Positions 40,372 through 49,847 of a DNA stretch of 57,778 nucleotides are shown in pieces. A program made the translations under genes and the position numbers. The notes under the pieces were generated by a model. That model had not been told where the DNA came from. It worked only from the letters and a program-made list of their open reading frames with translations, and ran no database searches. The DNA is from a virus. How positions within the stretch are numbered: position 1 is the stretch's first letter; the number at the start of each line of letters is the position of its first letter. The stretch is taken from positions 1 through 57,778 of IMG/VR virus record IMGVR_UViG_3300032164_000017. The stretch is one strand, 5' to 3'.

Positions 40372-43194
40372 TTAGAAAATGACGTTGAGAGGATCAGAAC
40401 TCGTGGCTGTTTGCCAGAGGTTAGCGGTTCCATTATCTTGGATAGCCGTGTTTCCTGCTGCACCTTTTTTGATCGTGTTGCCAGTCACGACTGTACGCAT
40501 CACACTCGTAGCCAACAGAATGATGTACTTACCCGTGGCTGTGGTACCGGTGTTGTGAATACGATTGCTCGTGATCGTATTGTACGCATTGGCACCGTTG
40601 ACGAACGAGAGGTTAATCATTCCCGGCGATGTAGACACCATATCGTTGAACTTGAACGAGCAGTTGTTGACCGAATTCCGGTACGTGTAATTTGCACCGG
40701 AGATTGTCGCTGCCATTTCGACCAAACAGTAGATCGCGTTGGCAAGCGTGGACCGAATGGTGCATGCTTCAATCGTGACGTCTGTCGTATCAATGACGTA
40801 CCAACCGTGTGTCAAGTATCCTGTTGCACCAAGTTCAATCTTGCAATCGTCGAACATCGATTCAGGTTGGATACCGCTGAAACACGCGTAGTAGGCTGCG
40901 ATATCGGTATGCGTGAGACCGCTAAGGTCCACGTATACATCTTCAAAAACCCCACTGCCTTCGATCGTGTAACGCTGTGCTGCCGCACTCTGATCACCAA
41001 ACACCGTGAACTGTGCTGCACCGGATGGCGCACCCGACATGACGAAGCCACTAAGCTTCGCATTCCGTATCGTAACAGGCCCTCCAAAGCCCGTCACACG
41101 TACATAGGGGACGAGGTAGTTCAATATGAACCCATCGCCACCTGATGTAGGAATCTTGCCGGCGTTGATGATCGTGAGGCCATCGACAACACCGTTAGGA
41201 GATACGAGAATGATGGGTGAGTTATTGGCGGCAAAACGCAATAACTGATTCGCCATGTTGAAGTAAAGGTTTGTAGCAACAAGCGCATCTGCTTGCACAT
41301 TCAACAAACTAGTGTAGATGTCTCCCGTACCCGTAACGGTCCACTCGACATTGTCCAGACGAATGATGCCGCCTTCAATCGAGACCACCCATTGTGCCGT
41401 GGTGAAAGGAGAACAGATGATTTTGGTGTTCGAGATAACGAGCCGTACACCGGCGGTGGCGTTAAGACCTATGTTGTTATCTGGCACGGTGATTGTGCAG
41501 TTGTCAAACATACCGCTTGAGCCACCGGCGGCCATATAGATGAGCTGTTGACCAACCCCTGTACCGGTGATTTGGGTATCCAACACGCGAAGTTTGGCTG
41601 TAGATGTCACATTGAGCAGTCTTCCATTGCCCGTTAACTGACACTGTTCGATCGTGACGTTTGCCGCTTGTACGTCTAGGAGATCCGGGCCTGAGCCCGA
41701 GATCAGATTCACGTTTTCGATACGTGAACCCGCTGCACTTGACGTGAACGTCATAGCGTAGCCGCTTGGATGGTTAGCCGTGATCGTAACACCCTCCTCC
41801 ACACCAATGATGCGTATGGCCTTGGTTGTAGAGAGATTTACGCTGAAGGTGTATGACCCTTTTCGTACATGGATGGTACCGCCATTGGCGGCGGCAAGCG
41901 CCAAGAACGCGGCTCTCAGACCACCTGGACCATTGTACTGGCCTCCAGTGGATGCAGATCCATCCGTGACAGAGACAAAGACACCTGTGTGCCCACGTAG
42001 TGCATAGACCTGTTCGTCGATGTTTTCGAAGGCTTCACGGTTCGTAAGCGCCGGGTTGTGGGGGTGTGTGCCCGTGCTAACGCGCTTGACACCCTCATTG
42101 ACACCGTCGTAGCAGTTGTAGAGACCTGCCATGCCATTGTAAGCCCAAGAGATCTGCAAACTATCGAATCCAAGAGGCGCAGGATAGCCGACTTGAATGA
42201 GTGAACCATCCGCGAAGAGCAACGTGGTAGAGTTGATTGCTTTACAGATAGGAATGCAATTCGGAATCTTCTCGGGCTGACGACGTGAGTTGAAGAGCTG
42301 TCCAGCGGTCAGTACGTAGTTTCCATTCTCGTACGTGCTTTGGAGCCGCCCACCAGTGCCTGTGGTGTCCACGTTCTTGTCGTACCAAACCCCGATCATG
42401 TCGCCTTCTTGGATCCGGTTTGCCGTGGATGCCGCAAAGAACGTGGCTAACACCGTGGGTGTGATCGTGTGCAACACACCCGCAACGCCCCCTTTGAGGA
42501 AACGCTGTGTGTAGTCGCCACTCCACTGTGGCGCACCCCAAAGCGCAGCCGCATTGGTGCCGGTAGAGCCCGAACCGAGAGATGCGAGCACGAGAGTGTT
42601 GGCTGCTGACACGTTCACAGCCGTGATCAGATCGTTGCACGTAGTCGTGCCCGACACGATCGTGATGTAGATATGATTCAGGTTCCCAGATGCGCCCTTC
42701 AACGTTACCGTGAGAGAGGCCCCCGCAACAATCTCCACGGAAATAGCGTTAGCATCGGCAGCTGGAAAGGCACTGCCTTCCCATTGTTTCTTCACAGAAG
42801 TGAACACCACTTCGTTGCTCGAAGGTGTTCCAACACTGAGGCTGGCTTTTGACGATCCCACGTAGGGGTACGATGTTGAACGTCCCGGAGATCCGAACGA
42901 AACCAACACAAGGTCGGTGCCTAGGAGGAAAGTTCCACTGTTGGCAGGATAGACACCTTCGAACGTAGTAGGGTTGCCTGGAACGGCGCTGTAGAGGTGT
43001 GTGTTTGTATCTGCCAAACACGCGTATTCACGCATCACAGTACGCAGCAATTCCGTGCGCAACCGTGCATTTTCCGTGGGTCGTCGAAGGACCGCCTGGT
43101 TGGCGGCTTCACCATCTGCCACAGGGAGAATCGCAGCCGACTCGGGATAGCCGGTGTCACCATTACTGGAACGGAAATCAATGACTTGGCGCAT
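40372..43194 (-). CDS. Tailspike with right-handed beta-helix
   Basis: 940 aa. The first 100 residues probably attach to the baseplate. Residues 100-400 are beta-rich. From about 420 a pectate-lyase-like parallel beta-helix begins (GGTIHVRKGSYTFSVNL, then many short strands with N, T and V ladders such as RIENVNLISG and VTIEQCQLTGN). Such spikes bind and often cleave surface polysaccharide, so this gene probably sets host range. No catalytic residues can be named. Start is ATG with AGGGAGA. Confidence 0.82.
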   Translation of the reverse strand: MRQVIDFRSSNGDTGYPESAAILPVADGEAANQAVLRRPTENARLRTELLRTVMREYACLADTNTHLYSAVPGNPTTFEGVYPANSGTFLLGTDLVLVSFGSPGRSTSYPYVGSSKASLSVGTPSSNEVVFTSVKKQWEGSAFPAADANAISVEIVAGASLTVTLKGASGNLNHIYITIVSGTTTCNDLITAVNVSAANTLVLASLGSGSTGTNAAALWGAPQWSGDYTQRFLKGGVAGVLHTITPTVLATFFAASTANRIQEGDMIGVWYDKNVDTTGTGGRLQSTYENGNYVLTAGQLFNSRRQPEKIPNCIPICKAINSTTLLFADGSLIQVGYPAPLGFDSLQISWAYNGMAGLYNCYDGVNEGVKRVSTGTHPHNPALTNREAFENIDEQVYALRGHTGVFVSVTDGSASTGGQYNGPGGLRAAFLALAAANGGTIHVRKGSYTFSVNLSTTKAIRIIGVEEGVTITANHPSGYAMTFTSSAAGSRIENVNLISGSGPDLLDVQAANVTIEQCQLTGNGRLLNVTSTAKLRVLDTQITGTGVGQQLIYMAAGGSSGMFDNCTITVPDNNIGLNATAGVRLVISNTKIICSPFTTAQWVVSIEGGIIRLDNVEWTVTGTGDIYTSLLNVQADALVATNLYFNMANQLLRFAANNSPIILVSPNGVVDGLTIINAGKIPTSGGDGFILNYLVPYVRVTGFGGPVTIRNAKLSGFVMSGAPSGAAQFTVFGDQSAAAQRYTIEGSGVFEDVYVDLSGLTHTDIAAYYACFSGIQPESMFDDCKIELGATGYLTHGWYVIDTTDVTIEACTIRSTLANAIYCLVEMAATISGANYTYRNSVNNCSFKFNDMVSTSPGMINLSFVNGANAYNTITSNRIHNTGTTATGKYIILLATSVMRTVVTGNTIKKGAAGNTAIQDNGTANLWQTATSSDPLNVIF

Positions 43195-43206
43195 GGGATT
43201 CTCCCT

Positions 43207-43725
43207 TTACACGGTAAACTGGAGGGTCCAGTCATACTCGAGTGCAATAGCCGCGGTCTTTTCGATCGCAGCGTGGAGTTGACGTGCCCAACACATGAGG
43301 CTACCACCCACATCAGCACTCCAGAGGGTACCACGTGTGAAAAGGCCCGCTTCACGGTAAGTGTTTCCATTACCTGCGGTACCTTCCATGAAGGCGTGCA
43401 AGGTGAGTTCCCCGGACCCACCATTGAGCTTTTCGAGGTCAGTCAGTTGACGACGAACCGCTGTTATTTCAGCCATGAGGTTCGTATCGTTGCGAGACGT
43501 TGCTGTGCTGCTCGTCCCGAAACGCATTGAACCGAGCTGAAATTGAGCCGCAGGTGTGTCCGTAGCGCGTTGTGCGAGAAGAGCGCGTACGATGTCACCT
43601 GCTTCATAGGTGATGGTGTTGCGCTTGACGATGGTGCGGAGAATGGTTCCAGTAATCGCATCCCGCACGCGTACACGCAAAATTCCAATCATTCGAAGAC
43701 GCGACACAAAGGTAGATTTTGACAT
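43207..43725 (-). CDS. Tail fibre/baseplate connector-like protein
   Basis: 172 aa. The C-terminal pattern NTYREAGLFTRG...WARQLHAAIEKTAAIALEYDWTLQF is typical of phage tail proteins that lie just before fibre genes. There is no clear ribosome site at this ATG; a second ATG 11 codons later is possible. It is placed between the large baseplate protein and the tailspike, consistent with a connecting role. Confidence 0.65.
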   Translation of the reverse strand: MSKSTFVSRLRMIGILRVRVRDAITGTILRTIVKRNTITYEAGDIVRALLAQRATDTPAAQFQLGSMRFGTSSTATSRNDTNLMAEITAVRRQLTDLEKLNGGSGELTLHAFMEGTAGNGNTYREAGLFTRGTLWSADVGGSLMCWARQLHAAIEKTAAIALEYDWTLQFTV

Positions 43726-43761
43726 GTAGGACTCGTTTCGTCGTACCTATGGTAGGCCAGG

Positions 43762-46700
43762 TCAGGGTACTGGCACAACCTTGATTTGTAGAGGACGTTC
43801 AATGAGATCCATGCGCTTTGGATCTCCCTCCAGGCGCCAGTGAATGTTCGTCTCAGGGTTCAGTGCTGGCCCTGCAAGAATTGCTTCAGCCATGGAAAGC
43901 GCTGTGGCGACACGCCGTACCCCGTCGTTACCCGCGATCGAATCCATGATGCGCAAGTACATCCCATCGTAGGGAGAGCCGCGCGTAGCGTCGGCGTCTG
44001 ATGTGCGCCAGGGTCGGAAGAGGGCTGTGGACGATTTGAAATGACCATCGAACGTCACGAACCCATCCCGAGGTTCTTCCGATGGGAAACTCCAAAGGAT
44101 ATCTGTGGCACTTGCGATAGCTTCTTGAAGAACAACCCGCGTGGGAGACAGTACGCTTGCGATGCGTACCAATCCAGCGTAGTCCGTGCTCGATTCATGG
44201 ATGGTGATGTACTGATGGTCGTGCAGTCCACTCTCGAACTGGGCACGCAGATCTTCAAAGTACACGTACGATCCTGCATTGACCACTGTTGCGCCCCGCC
44301 AGGCTTCACGGCGCACACGTGTCAACCCCGGGTCATTGCAACCAAGCACGTAGGGGGTATCTCCCAGGGCCGGATTAGCACTCGCAGCTGCGGTGGTCTT
44401 GATGGAGCTGTAGGCGACCGTGTAGCTGCCGCTGGGCCATGTCGTGAGTGGATAGATCCTACCTGCCTTCTGATCCACGTAGAAATCAACCCACTCAATG
44501 AGCGAAGCAGGTCCGGTGATCTTCCACGAGATCAGGGGATAGTTCGTGAGCTGTGTGTACCCAGGAGGGGTGGTAGCTGTAAGCGCCTCACTGGCCACAG
44601 GTACGTTGAACCGCCAAACATCGCCTAGATTCCAAGACAGCGATTGAATGGTAAGGGTTTGTTCTCCAACAAGTACTTCTTCTTCATCGACAGTGAGCTT
44701 GACGTCGATTTGTACATCAGATTCCAGCAGGCGCATCACATCAAGGAAACTACTCGTAGGTTCAATGTAGACGTATTTGTAGCTAGGCTTCGCGATGAGC
44801 ACGAGTTCTTGTAAGTCTCGAATGAACGACCCTGAGAACTTCTTGAAAGCAATTGGGTCAACGTGGACGTAGCACACGTGGTACTTGAAAAACGTGTTCA
44901 ACAACACATTGGCAAATCGACGGCGTTTCGCTGGCAATGCGGGGTTCGCTGGAACATTTCCTTCATCATCGGCGCCGATGAAGAAGCCAGGGTCTCCTAG
45001 CTCAGGTCCGTCGAGGGCACCAAGCGTATTTTCGTATAGTGCAGGGACGCTGGTACGCCGAAGCACACTCTCACCGGGCAAAAGTTCTTGCGGGATGATG
45101 ATGCTTTCCCACCAGGTGGGGTCCTGCACGTAATCCGTGACCACGAACATGAGGGTCAGGGGTTCAAAACTCAAGAATGCAATGTCAGGGTCTCCCGTGG
45201 TCCATGCGACGATATCTTCACGCATGGGCGTATCTTTGGGATACACGTATTCAGCGGTAGATCCGTCGGGCCGGAGAGTACGAATGACGTCTTGATCAGC
45301 GGCACTCGTATCGTATGCACGCAGCAACTCACCATCATCGCGGATAACGGGAAGACTTCCAATCACGTTGAGTGCAGACTCAACGTGTTGAAGGGTGGGA
45401 CCCAGCATGTAGAGCTGAAAGACACCGCGAATGAACTCACGGTAGGTCTCTGAGGATGGCTGGAAGCGATTGATGAGATAACCGTAGTTCTCATAGAGAT
45501 GGTACTTGTCCACCTTGGCGTCGGGCGCCCAGAGCGCGACCTCATTGACGCTCATCTCAAGATCATCGCCGTTCAATTCACCTGTTGTGCCTGTAGCGAG
45601 GATGATGCGCAGCCACGCGTAGTTCACATTGACGGGTGTGACGAGGCCCCACGTACCCGCAAAGCGACCTATCTGAATGAGTGTGCCCGCTCGACTATCG
45701 AGGCGATAGTCCACGCCATCGACCACATCGTGCAGACCACCTGTGTATTGGTCACCTACACCCGCGAAAACCTCTACGGAACCATCGACTACGTAGAAGT
45801 GATCAAGGTCTCCAATATACCCATCATGCACCGAATGGGTGATTGCGGTGTTGTTCGGGTCTGGGTAGACCACGGGCAAGTCGAACAGCGCCTCGAATGC
45901 CCCAAGTACCTTCTTGACGCGATACGTACCTGCGTTGGTGATACCTACGAGTGTCGCACCTTCGATCCAAGACAACGCACATGTGAGACCCGTCTCGACC
46001 ATGAAGACGCCAGAGAGCTTGCAGACCTTGCCGGTGGGGTCATCGTATTCCGCAATGGTGTAGACGTTGTTTTGACCCAGGCTGCTTCCTGTGACTTTGA
46101 TTTGGGCTCCGACCATGCCACGAACAAGCGGATTCTGCGACGGACCTCCTGTCCATGTCAAAGTACCGTCGAGGGCGATATTCGCGGTCCATGCAATAGC
46201 GCCACAATTTCCCAGGGTCACATAGCGCTGTTTGTCTGAACCTGCGAACTGGTCTGCGGGTGGCGCAGCAAGGGAGATATTGAACGTAGCTGCATTTTCA
46301 CCAACGTTCCAGAGAGTAGAGCCCGCAGTACCCGTCTTATCCGTGTTCACTGGAACAAAGAGTGTCGGCTCTTCGATGACTTCACTGTCGGGTGACTCAC
46401 GAAGCACGACATAGTCAGCAATAGTGTGTACACCCGCAGGAGCCGGCGTGTCCGTGGATAGATACAGGCGGTCGTGGCGCACTACGCCTACGATGAAGTC
46501 TTGGGGTACGCTTGCAAGCGCTGCGTTATCGAAGACACGAATGATGTCTCCTTTGCGGACACCCAAACCCAACGGTGCGTTTGCGTACCACGACCCGCGC
46601 TGAAGCGTTCCCCCTTCTTCGAGTGTACGGCGACGGGTTGGATCGTCGAATCGTCCCCCGGACTCAACGACAAGAGAACGCTGAGCAAAGCCTTCGCGTG

Positions 46701-47397
46701 CAACAAACTCCGCATCAATGAGCGTGGCCTGAAGCGCACCGTTGTTCAAATCGGGCAGTGTGAACGTACCTTGTAGCAACAACGTGTAGTCGTCGACCTT
46801 TTCAGCGACCAAAAACACTTTGTTGTTACCTGATCCGCTGTTCAAAAGCTGAAGCCACTGTCCGTATTTCGCTTTTGCGAAAGGTTGAGTGCCATCAACG
46901 TCCACGTACAACCGCGTGAGCGCTCCGATGCCATAGGTGAGCAACGAACCTGTGTTGGATTGACCCAGCGTACGCATGGTACGTCCAGCCGGGTCCTCAG
47001 TGAATCGAAATTGGTAGTTCGTGCTATCAATTTCGTAGCCACTTTGTTCTTCGATGGACGCAGTAGGATCGATGACCTTGTTTTGCAAGATGTGTGCTTC
47101 TATCAGCGTATCAGGCAGAGATGCAACCAGACGGTCATCGAGGGGGTTGAACGCTTCATCGTAAATCAGGTGATCTTCGCGAAGCGTGACGAGCTTGAAA
47201 AACTCCGTGTTGAAGAGAGGAGTCTCTACAATAGAGATATTGAGAAAGGACGACAACATATCAAGGTAGCCTTGTGCCAAAAGCACCTCTGAACCTTGAT
47301 AGATTGCAGTCAGCTCATCCGAGTCTGCATAGAACTTGACCCAAAAATCAGACAGTCCATGCAGTAGCGTACGCAGGTTATTTCCGATGGTGGCCAT
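43762..47397 (-). CDS. Large baseplate-associated protein
   Basis: 1211 aa, not assigned to a named family. The start overlaps the stop of the baseplate J-like gene by one base (TAATG), so the two are coupled. The first 130 residues are helical; the rest is strongly beta-structured, with many Asp/Gly turns. Size and position after the J-like gene suggest a wedge or tail-tip protein. It has none of the sequence repeats seen in the Ig-like gene. Confidence 0.7.
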   Translation of the reverse strand: MATIGNNLRTLLHGLSDFWVKFYADSDELTAIYQGSEVLLAQGYLDMLSSFLNISIVETPLFNTEFFKLVTLREDHLIYDEAFNPLDDRLVASLPDTLIEAHILQNKVIDPTASIEEQSGYEIDSTNYQFRFTEDPAGRTMRTLGQSNTGSLLTYGIGALTRLYVDVDGTQPFAKAKYGQWLQLLNSGSGNNKVFLVAEKVDDYTLLLQGTFTLPDLNNGALQATLIDAEFVAREGFAQRSLVVESGGRFDDPTRRRTLEEGGTLQRGSWYANAPLGLGVRKGDIIRVFDNAALASVPQDFIVGVVRHDRLYLSTDTPAPAGVHTIADYVVLRESPDSEVIEEPTLFVPVNTDKTGTAGSTLWNVGENAATFNISLAAPPADQFAGSDKQRYVTLGNCGAIAWTANIALDGTLTWTGGPSQNPLVRGMVGAQIKVTGSSLGQNNVYTIAEYDDPTGKVCKLSGVFMVETGLTCALSWIEGATLVGITNAGTYRVKKVLGAFEALFDLPVVYPDPNNTAITHSVHDGYIGDLDHFYVVDGSVEVFAGVGDQYTGGLHDVVDGVDYRLDSRAGTLIQIGRFAGTWGLVTPVNVNYAWLRIILATGTTGELNGDDLEMSVNEVALWAPDAKVDKYHLYENYGYLINRFQPSSETYREFIRGVFQLYMLGPTLQHVESALNVIGSLPVIRDDGELLRAYDTSAADQDVIRTLRPDGSTAEYVYPKDTPMREDIVAWTTGDPDIAFLSFEPLTLMFVVTDYVQDPTWWESIIIPQELLPGESVLRRTSVPALYENTLGALDGPELGDPGFFIGADDEGNVPANPALPAKRRRFANVLLNTFFKYHVCYVHVDPIAFKKFSGSFIRDLQELVLIAKPSYKYVYIEPTSSFLDVMRLLESDVQIDVKLTVDEEEVLVGEQTLTIQSLSWNLGDVWRFNVPVASEALTATTPPGYTQLTNYPLISWKITGPASLIEWVDFYVDQKAGRIYPLTTWPSGSYTVAYSSIKTTAAASANPALGDTPYVLGCNDPGLTRVRREAWRGATVVNAGSYVYFEDLRAQFESGLHDHQYITIHESSTDYAGLVRIASVLSPTRVVLQEAIASATDILWSFPSEEPRDGFVTFDGHFKSSTALFRPWRTSDADATRGSPYDGMYLRIMDSIAGNDGVRRVATALSMAEAILAGPALNPETNIHWRLEGDPKRMDLIERPLQIKVVPVP

Positions 47398-49394
47398 TAT
47401 GCTGCGCGCTCCACGACAGCGATGGAATCCGTGAGTGCCAGATAACGAATCACGTCGTCTGTGAGGCCATAGTCGAGAGGGTTGTCAAGCCCATCGATCG
47501 CGTCACCCGGGTTGAGTTGTAGCTCGTCGAGCTGTGTGCTGTTCGAGGGTACGGAAACCGCCTCAGTCGTTTCGAAGCGCACTACACGCCCATCAGGTAC
47601 ATGCACGTCATAGGTGATGACGAAAGGATAGACGTGTCCAATATCAGGGTACGTCTCCTTGAGGAAATCAGAGAGTGTGGAGACGTCCAGTACTTCTGTG
47701 GAGGAAAAGTTGTTGATGAATGCAACCAGCGCCGCCGCTGCTTCAGTGGCATCGACAGTCGTCGTGGCTGACTTCTTCAAGCGATACTCGACGGTGCACA
47801 TCAAGTACGCAGGATGAAACCCCTTCACAAGAGGGTTCTCTGCGGAAATGCGTTGGCGGCGTTCCACAACGTAGCCAGCGATGCTGCTGAAACTACCCAA
47901 GGTGTCGTAGGTGACTTTGCAGGTTTTCCCATCGTACTTACCGAGGTCACCGGTAGGGCCTACGAGAACATCGGCATAGCTCATCATCGACTGATGGTTC
48001 TCGGGGTTGTGTACCACGATCTGGTACTCATTATCGGGGGCTACTTGAGGTTGCGGCGCGCTGTTCACACGTACATTCAAATGCACCAGGTTGTCGGAAG
48101 GATCCGCATCAGGGTCGGATGGGTCATTGATGGTCACGTCTTTGATGGTGTAGAGCGGGCCACCCGGAAGCACGATACGCCCTGTGTTTTGCACCTGACG
48201 TGATGTTTCGCCTGTAGTCTGTGCGCTGATGACGTCTTCGAAATCAGGCATCCAAACACCAATGGACCACGTAACCACCCCTGGAGGCGTCTCTTCGTCG
48301 GTGGCGACAGGAAAGGGTACGCGTTCTGAAACGTAGAGTTCTGCATCGCGTACTTCGCGGATGGCGAAGTCACGTGCCTCGAGCGGTAGACCTTTCCACA
48401 CTCGAAGAACCATACCTGGAAGTACCCCTAAACCGGGGAACGTGGTGAGGGTTCCATCGACGTATGTGGGATCCCTGAAGACGTTGATGATGTTGTCGGG
48501 ACGTGCGAATTTCGCCCCGACGACGCCAGTGAAGGAAGTCTCGATCACAGGCAAATCCACGTAGATGTCTTGGTGGCCACCCACGTGCAGCTCGAGCTGG
48601 GTAGCTACTTCGCGTATCCGATCGCGAACCATCTCGTTGTCGCCCATGCCGATGACGGTCAGCGCACGAATTTCACCGTAACGGTCACGCAAAACGGCGT
48701 CGCATGAGCGTGCATTGATGAGGTTGCGTACCGTAATGAGATTGGTGCTGCGATCTACAACGTCAGCCGTACTCTCAATGCCATCTCCACCGATACCCTC
48801 TACAAGTGTTTCGACGTATGTCACGTAAGAACTAAAGGGATCGAATCCCGCAAAGCGTCCGGGTTGAATGTTGTAACCTGGACCTGTTGCAGAGGCGACC
48901 AGCGGAATGCGAAATGTGTAGTCGATGACCACACCATCCGAATCGAACTGTGCAACGAGGTCCTCCGAAGGGACATGAAGGTCCTCTGCGTTGTTGTCGA
49001 GCACGAAGACGAGCGAGCTGGATTTGTAGAAGCGTGTCTGGGCCGCGATGTCGACGTCCACACGTTCTGATGCGTGTCCGTAAGCCGAGACCCGTGAAAA
49101 CGTCCCCCGGTGCCGTGCCGCGAACCAGTTCGACAAGATCTCGTCTGCGGCATCATCGGCGGCTTCGGCGTCATCACTGATATCGATTTCAGTGATCTTC
49201 TTCAAGCTCTGCCGAGCACGGATTTGTTCATCTGTTTTGCGCAAGAGAGCGAAGGTGTACGCAACGCTCTTGATCGCGAGATCACGTAGTGCTGATCCGT
49301 CGGTGTAATCACCATCGACAATCTTGTCCGCTGCGAATTCTGCCAGGAAGTTTTCTGCGTCTTTGACGTCTTGAAGACTGACGGTGATTGCCAT
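47397..49394 (-). CDS. Baseplate J-like protein
   Basis: 665 aa. The N terminus has the family's DGSALRDL segment (about 33) and helical stretch, then GTFSRVSAYGHASERVDVDIAAQTRF and YNIQPGRFAGFDPFSS, which match the beta-sandwich of baseplate J/T4 gp6-like wedge proteins. It forms the ring that triggers sheath contraction. ATG with AAGGAAG, three bases after the gp25-like stop. Its presence is the strongest sign of a contractile tail. Confidence 0.85.
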   Translation of the reverse strand: MAITVSLQDVKDAENFLAEFAADKIVDGDYTDGSALRDLAIKSVAYTFALLRKTDEQIRARQSLKKITEIDISDDAEAADDAADEILSNWFAARHRGTFSRVSAYGHASERVDVDIAAQTRFYKSSSLVFVLDNNAEDLHVPSEDLVAQFDSDGVVIDYTFRIPLVASATGPGYNIQPGRFAGFDPFSSYVTYVETLVEGIGGDGIESTADVVDRSTNLITVRNLINARSCDAVLRDRYGEIRALTVIGMGDNEMVRDRIREVATQLELHVGGHQDIYVDLPVIETSFTGVVGAKFARPDNIINVFRDPTYVDGTLTTFPGLGVLPGMVLRVWKGLPLEARDFAIREVRDAELYVSERVPFPVATDEETPPGVVTWSIGVWMPDFEDVISAQTTGETSRQVQNTGRIVLPGGPLYTIKDVTINDPSDPDADPSDNLVHLNVRVNSAPQPQVAPDNEYQIVVHNPENHQSMMSYADVLVGPTGDLGKYDGKTCKVTYDTLGSFSSIAGYVVERRQRISAENPLVKGFHPAYLMCTVEYRLKKSATTTVDATEAAAALVAFINNFSSTEVLDVSTLSDFLKETYPDIGHVYPFVITYDVHVPDGRVVRFETTEAVSVPSNSTQLDELQLNPGDAIDGLDNPLDYGLTDDVIRYLALTDSIAVVERAA

Positions 49395-49397
49395 TGG

Positions 49398-49847
49398 TTA
49401 CTTCCTTGTCGCAAGGTCAGGTAGACGAATAGTCAGCTCTTTATTGGCCAAGCTGCGTACAGTCACCCACGCTTCGAAGCCGTCTTTTCCCATTTCTTGA
49501 AACTGAGTTAGCACCGCGGTAAGCAGTAGTTCATCTGTTGCGGGCTGTGTTTTGCGTTGAATGGTTTGAATTTGCGTGTTGCAATCTTCGATCGCGAGCA
49601 TCACTACATCGCGAAGGTCTTGCATGTTGGTGATGTTGGTTCCGATCAGTCGCGAGAACTCGGTGCCGTATTCGGGCTCTGTTGGATCGCTTCCCTTGGG
49701 TGTCATGAAGCACTTGAGCCACTGACAGGTGAGCTTCCAGACACCACGAACTGCAACCGTACGACTGAAACCAGCCGTGAAGAATTTGAAACCAAGCACG
49801 TCTTCCGGTTTCTTCGATTGGAAGTAGAAGTCGTAACGATCAGCCAT
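49398..49847 (-). CDS. gp25-like baseplate wedge protein
   Basis: 149 aa from the ATG at 49847, which overlaps the stop of the amidase gene (ATGA). The pattern EPEYGTEFSRLIGTNITNMQDLRDVVMLAIEDCNTQIQTI matches the gpW/gp25 family: a near-invariant FGT-like start, then helices, then a conserved acidic residue before the strand region. It is adjacent to the J-like gene, as usual in myoviruses. Confidence 0.75.
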   Translation of the reverse strand: MADRYDFYFQSKKPEDVLGFKFFTAGFSRTVAVRGVWKLTCQWLKCFMTPKGSDPTEPEYGTEFSRLIGTNITNMQDLRDVVMLAIEDCNTQIQTIQRKTQPATDELLLTAVLTQFQEMGKDGFEAWVTVRSLANKELTIRLPDLATRK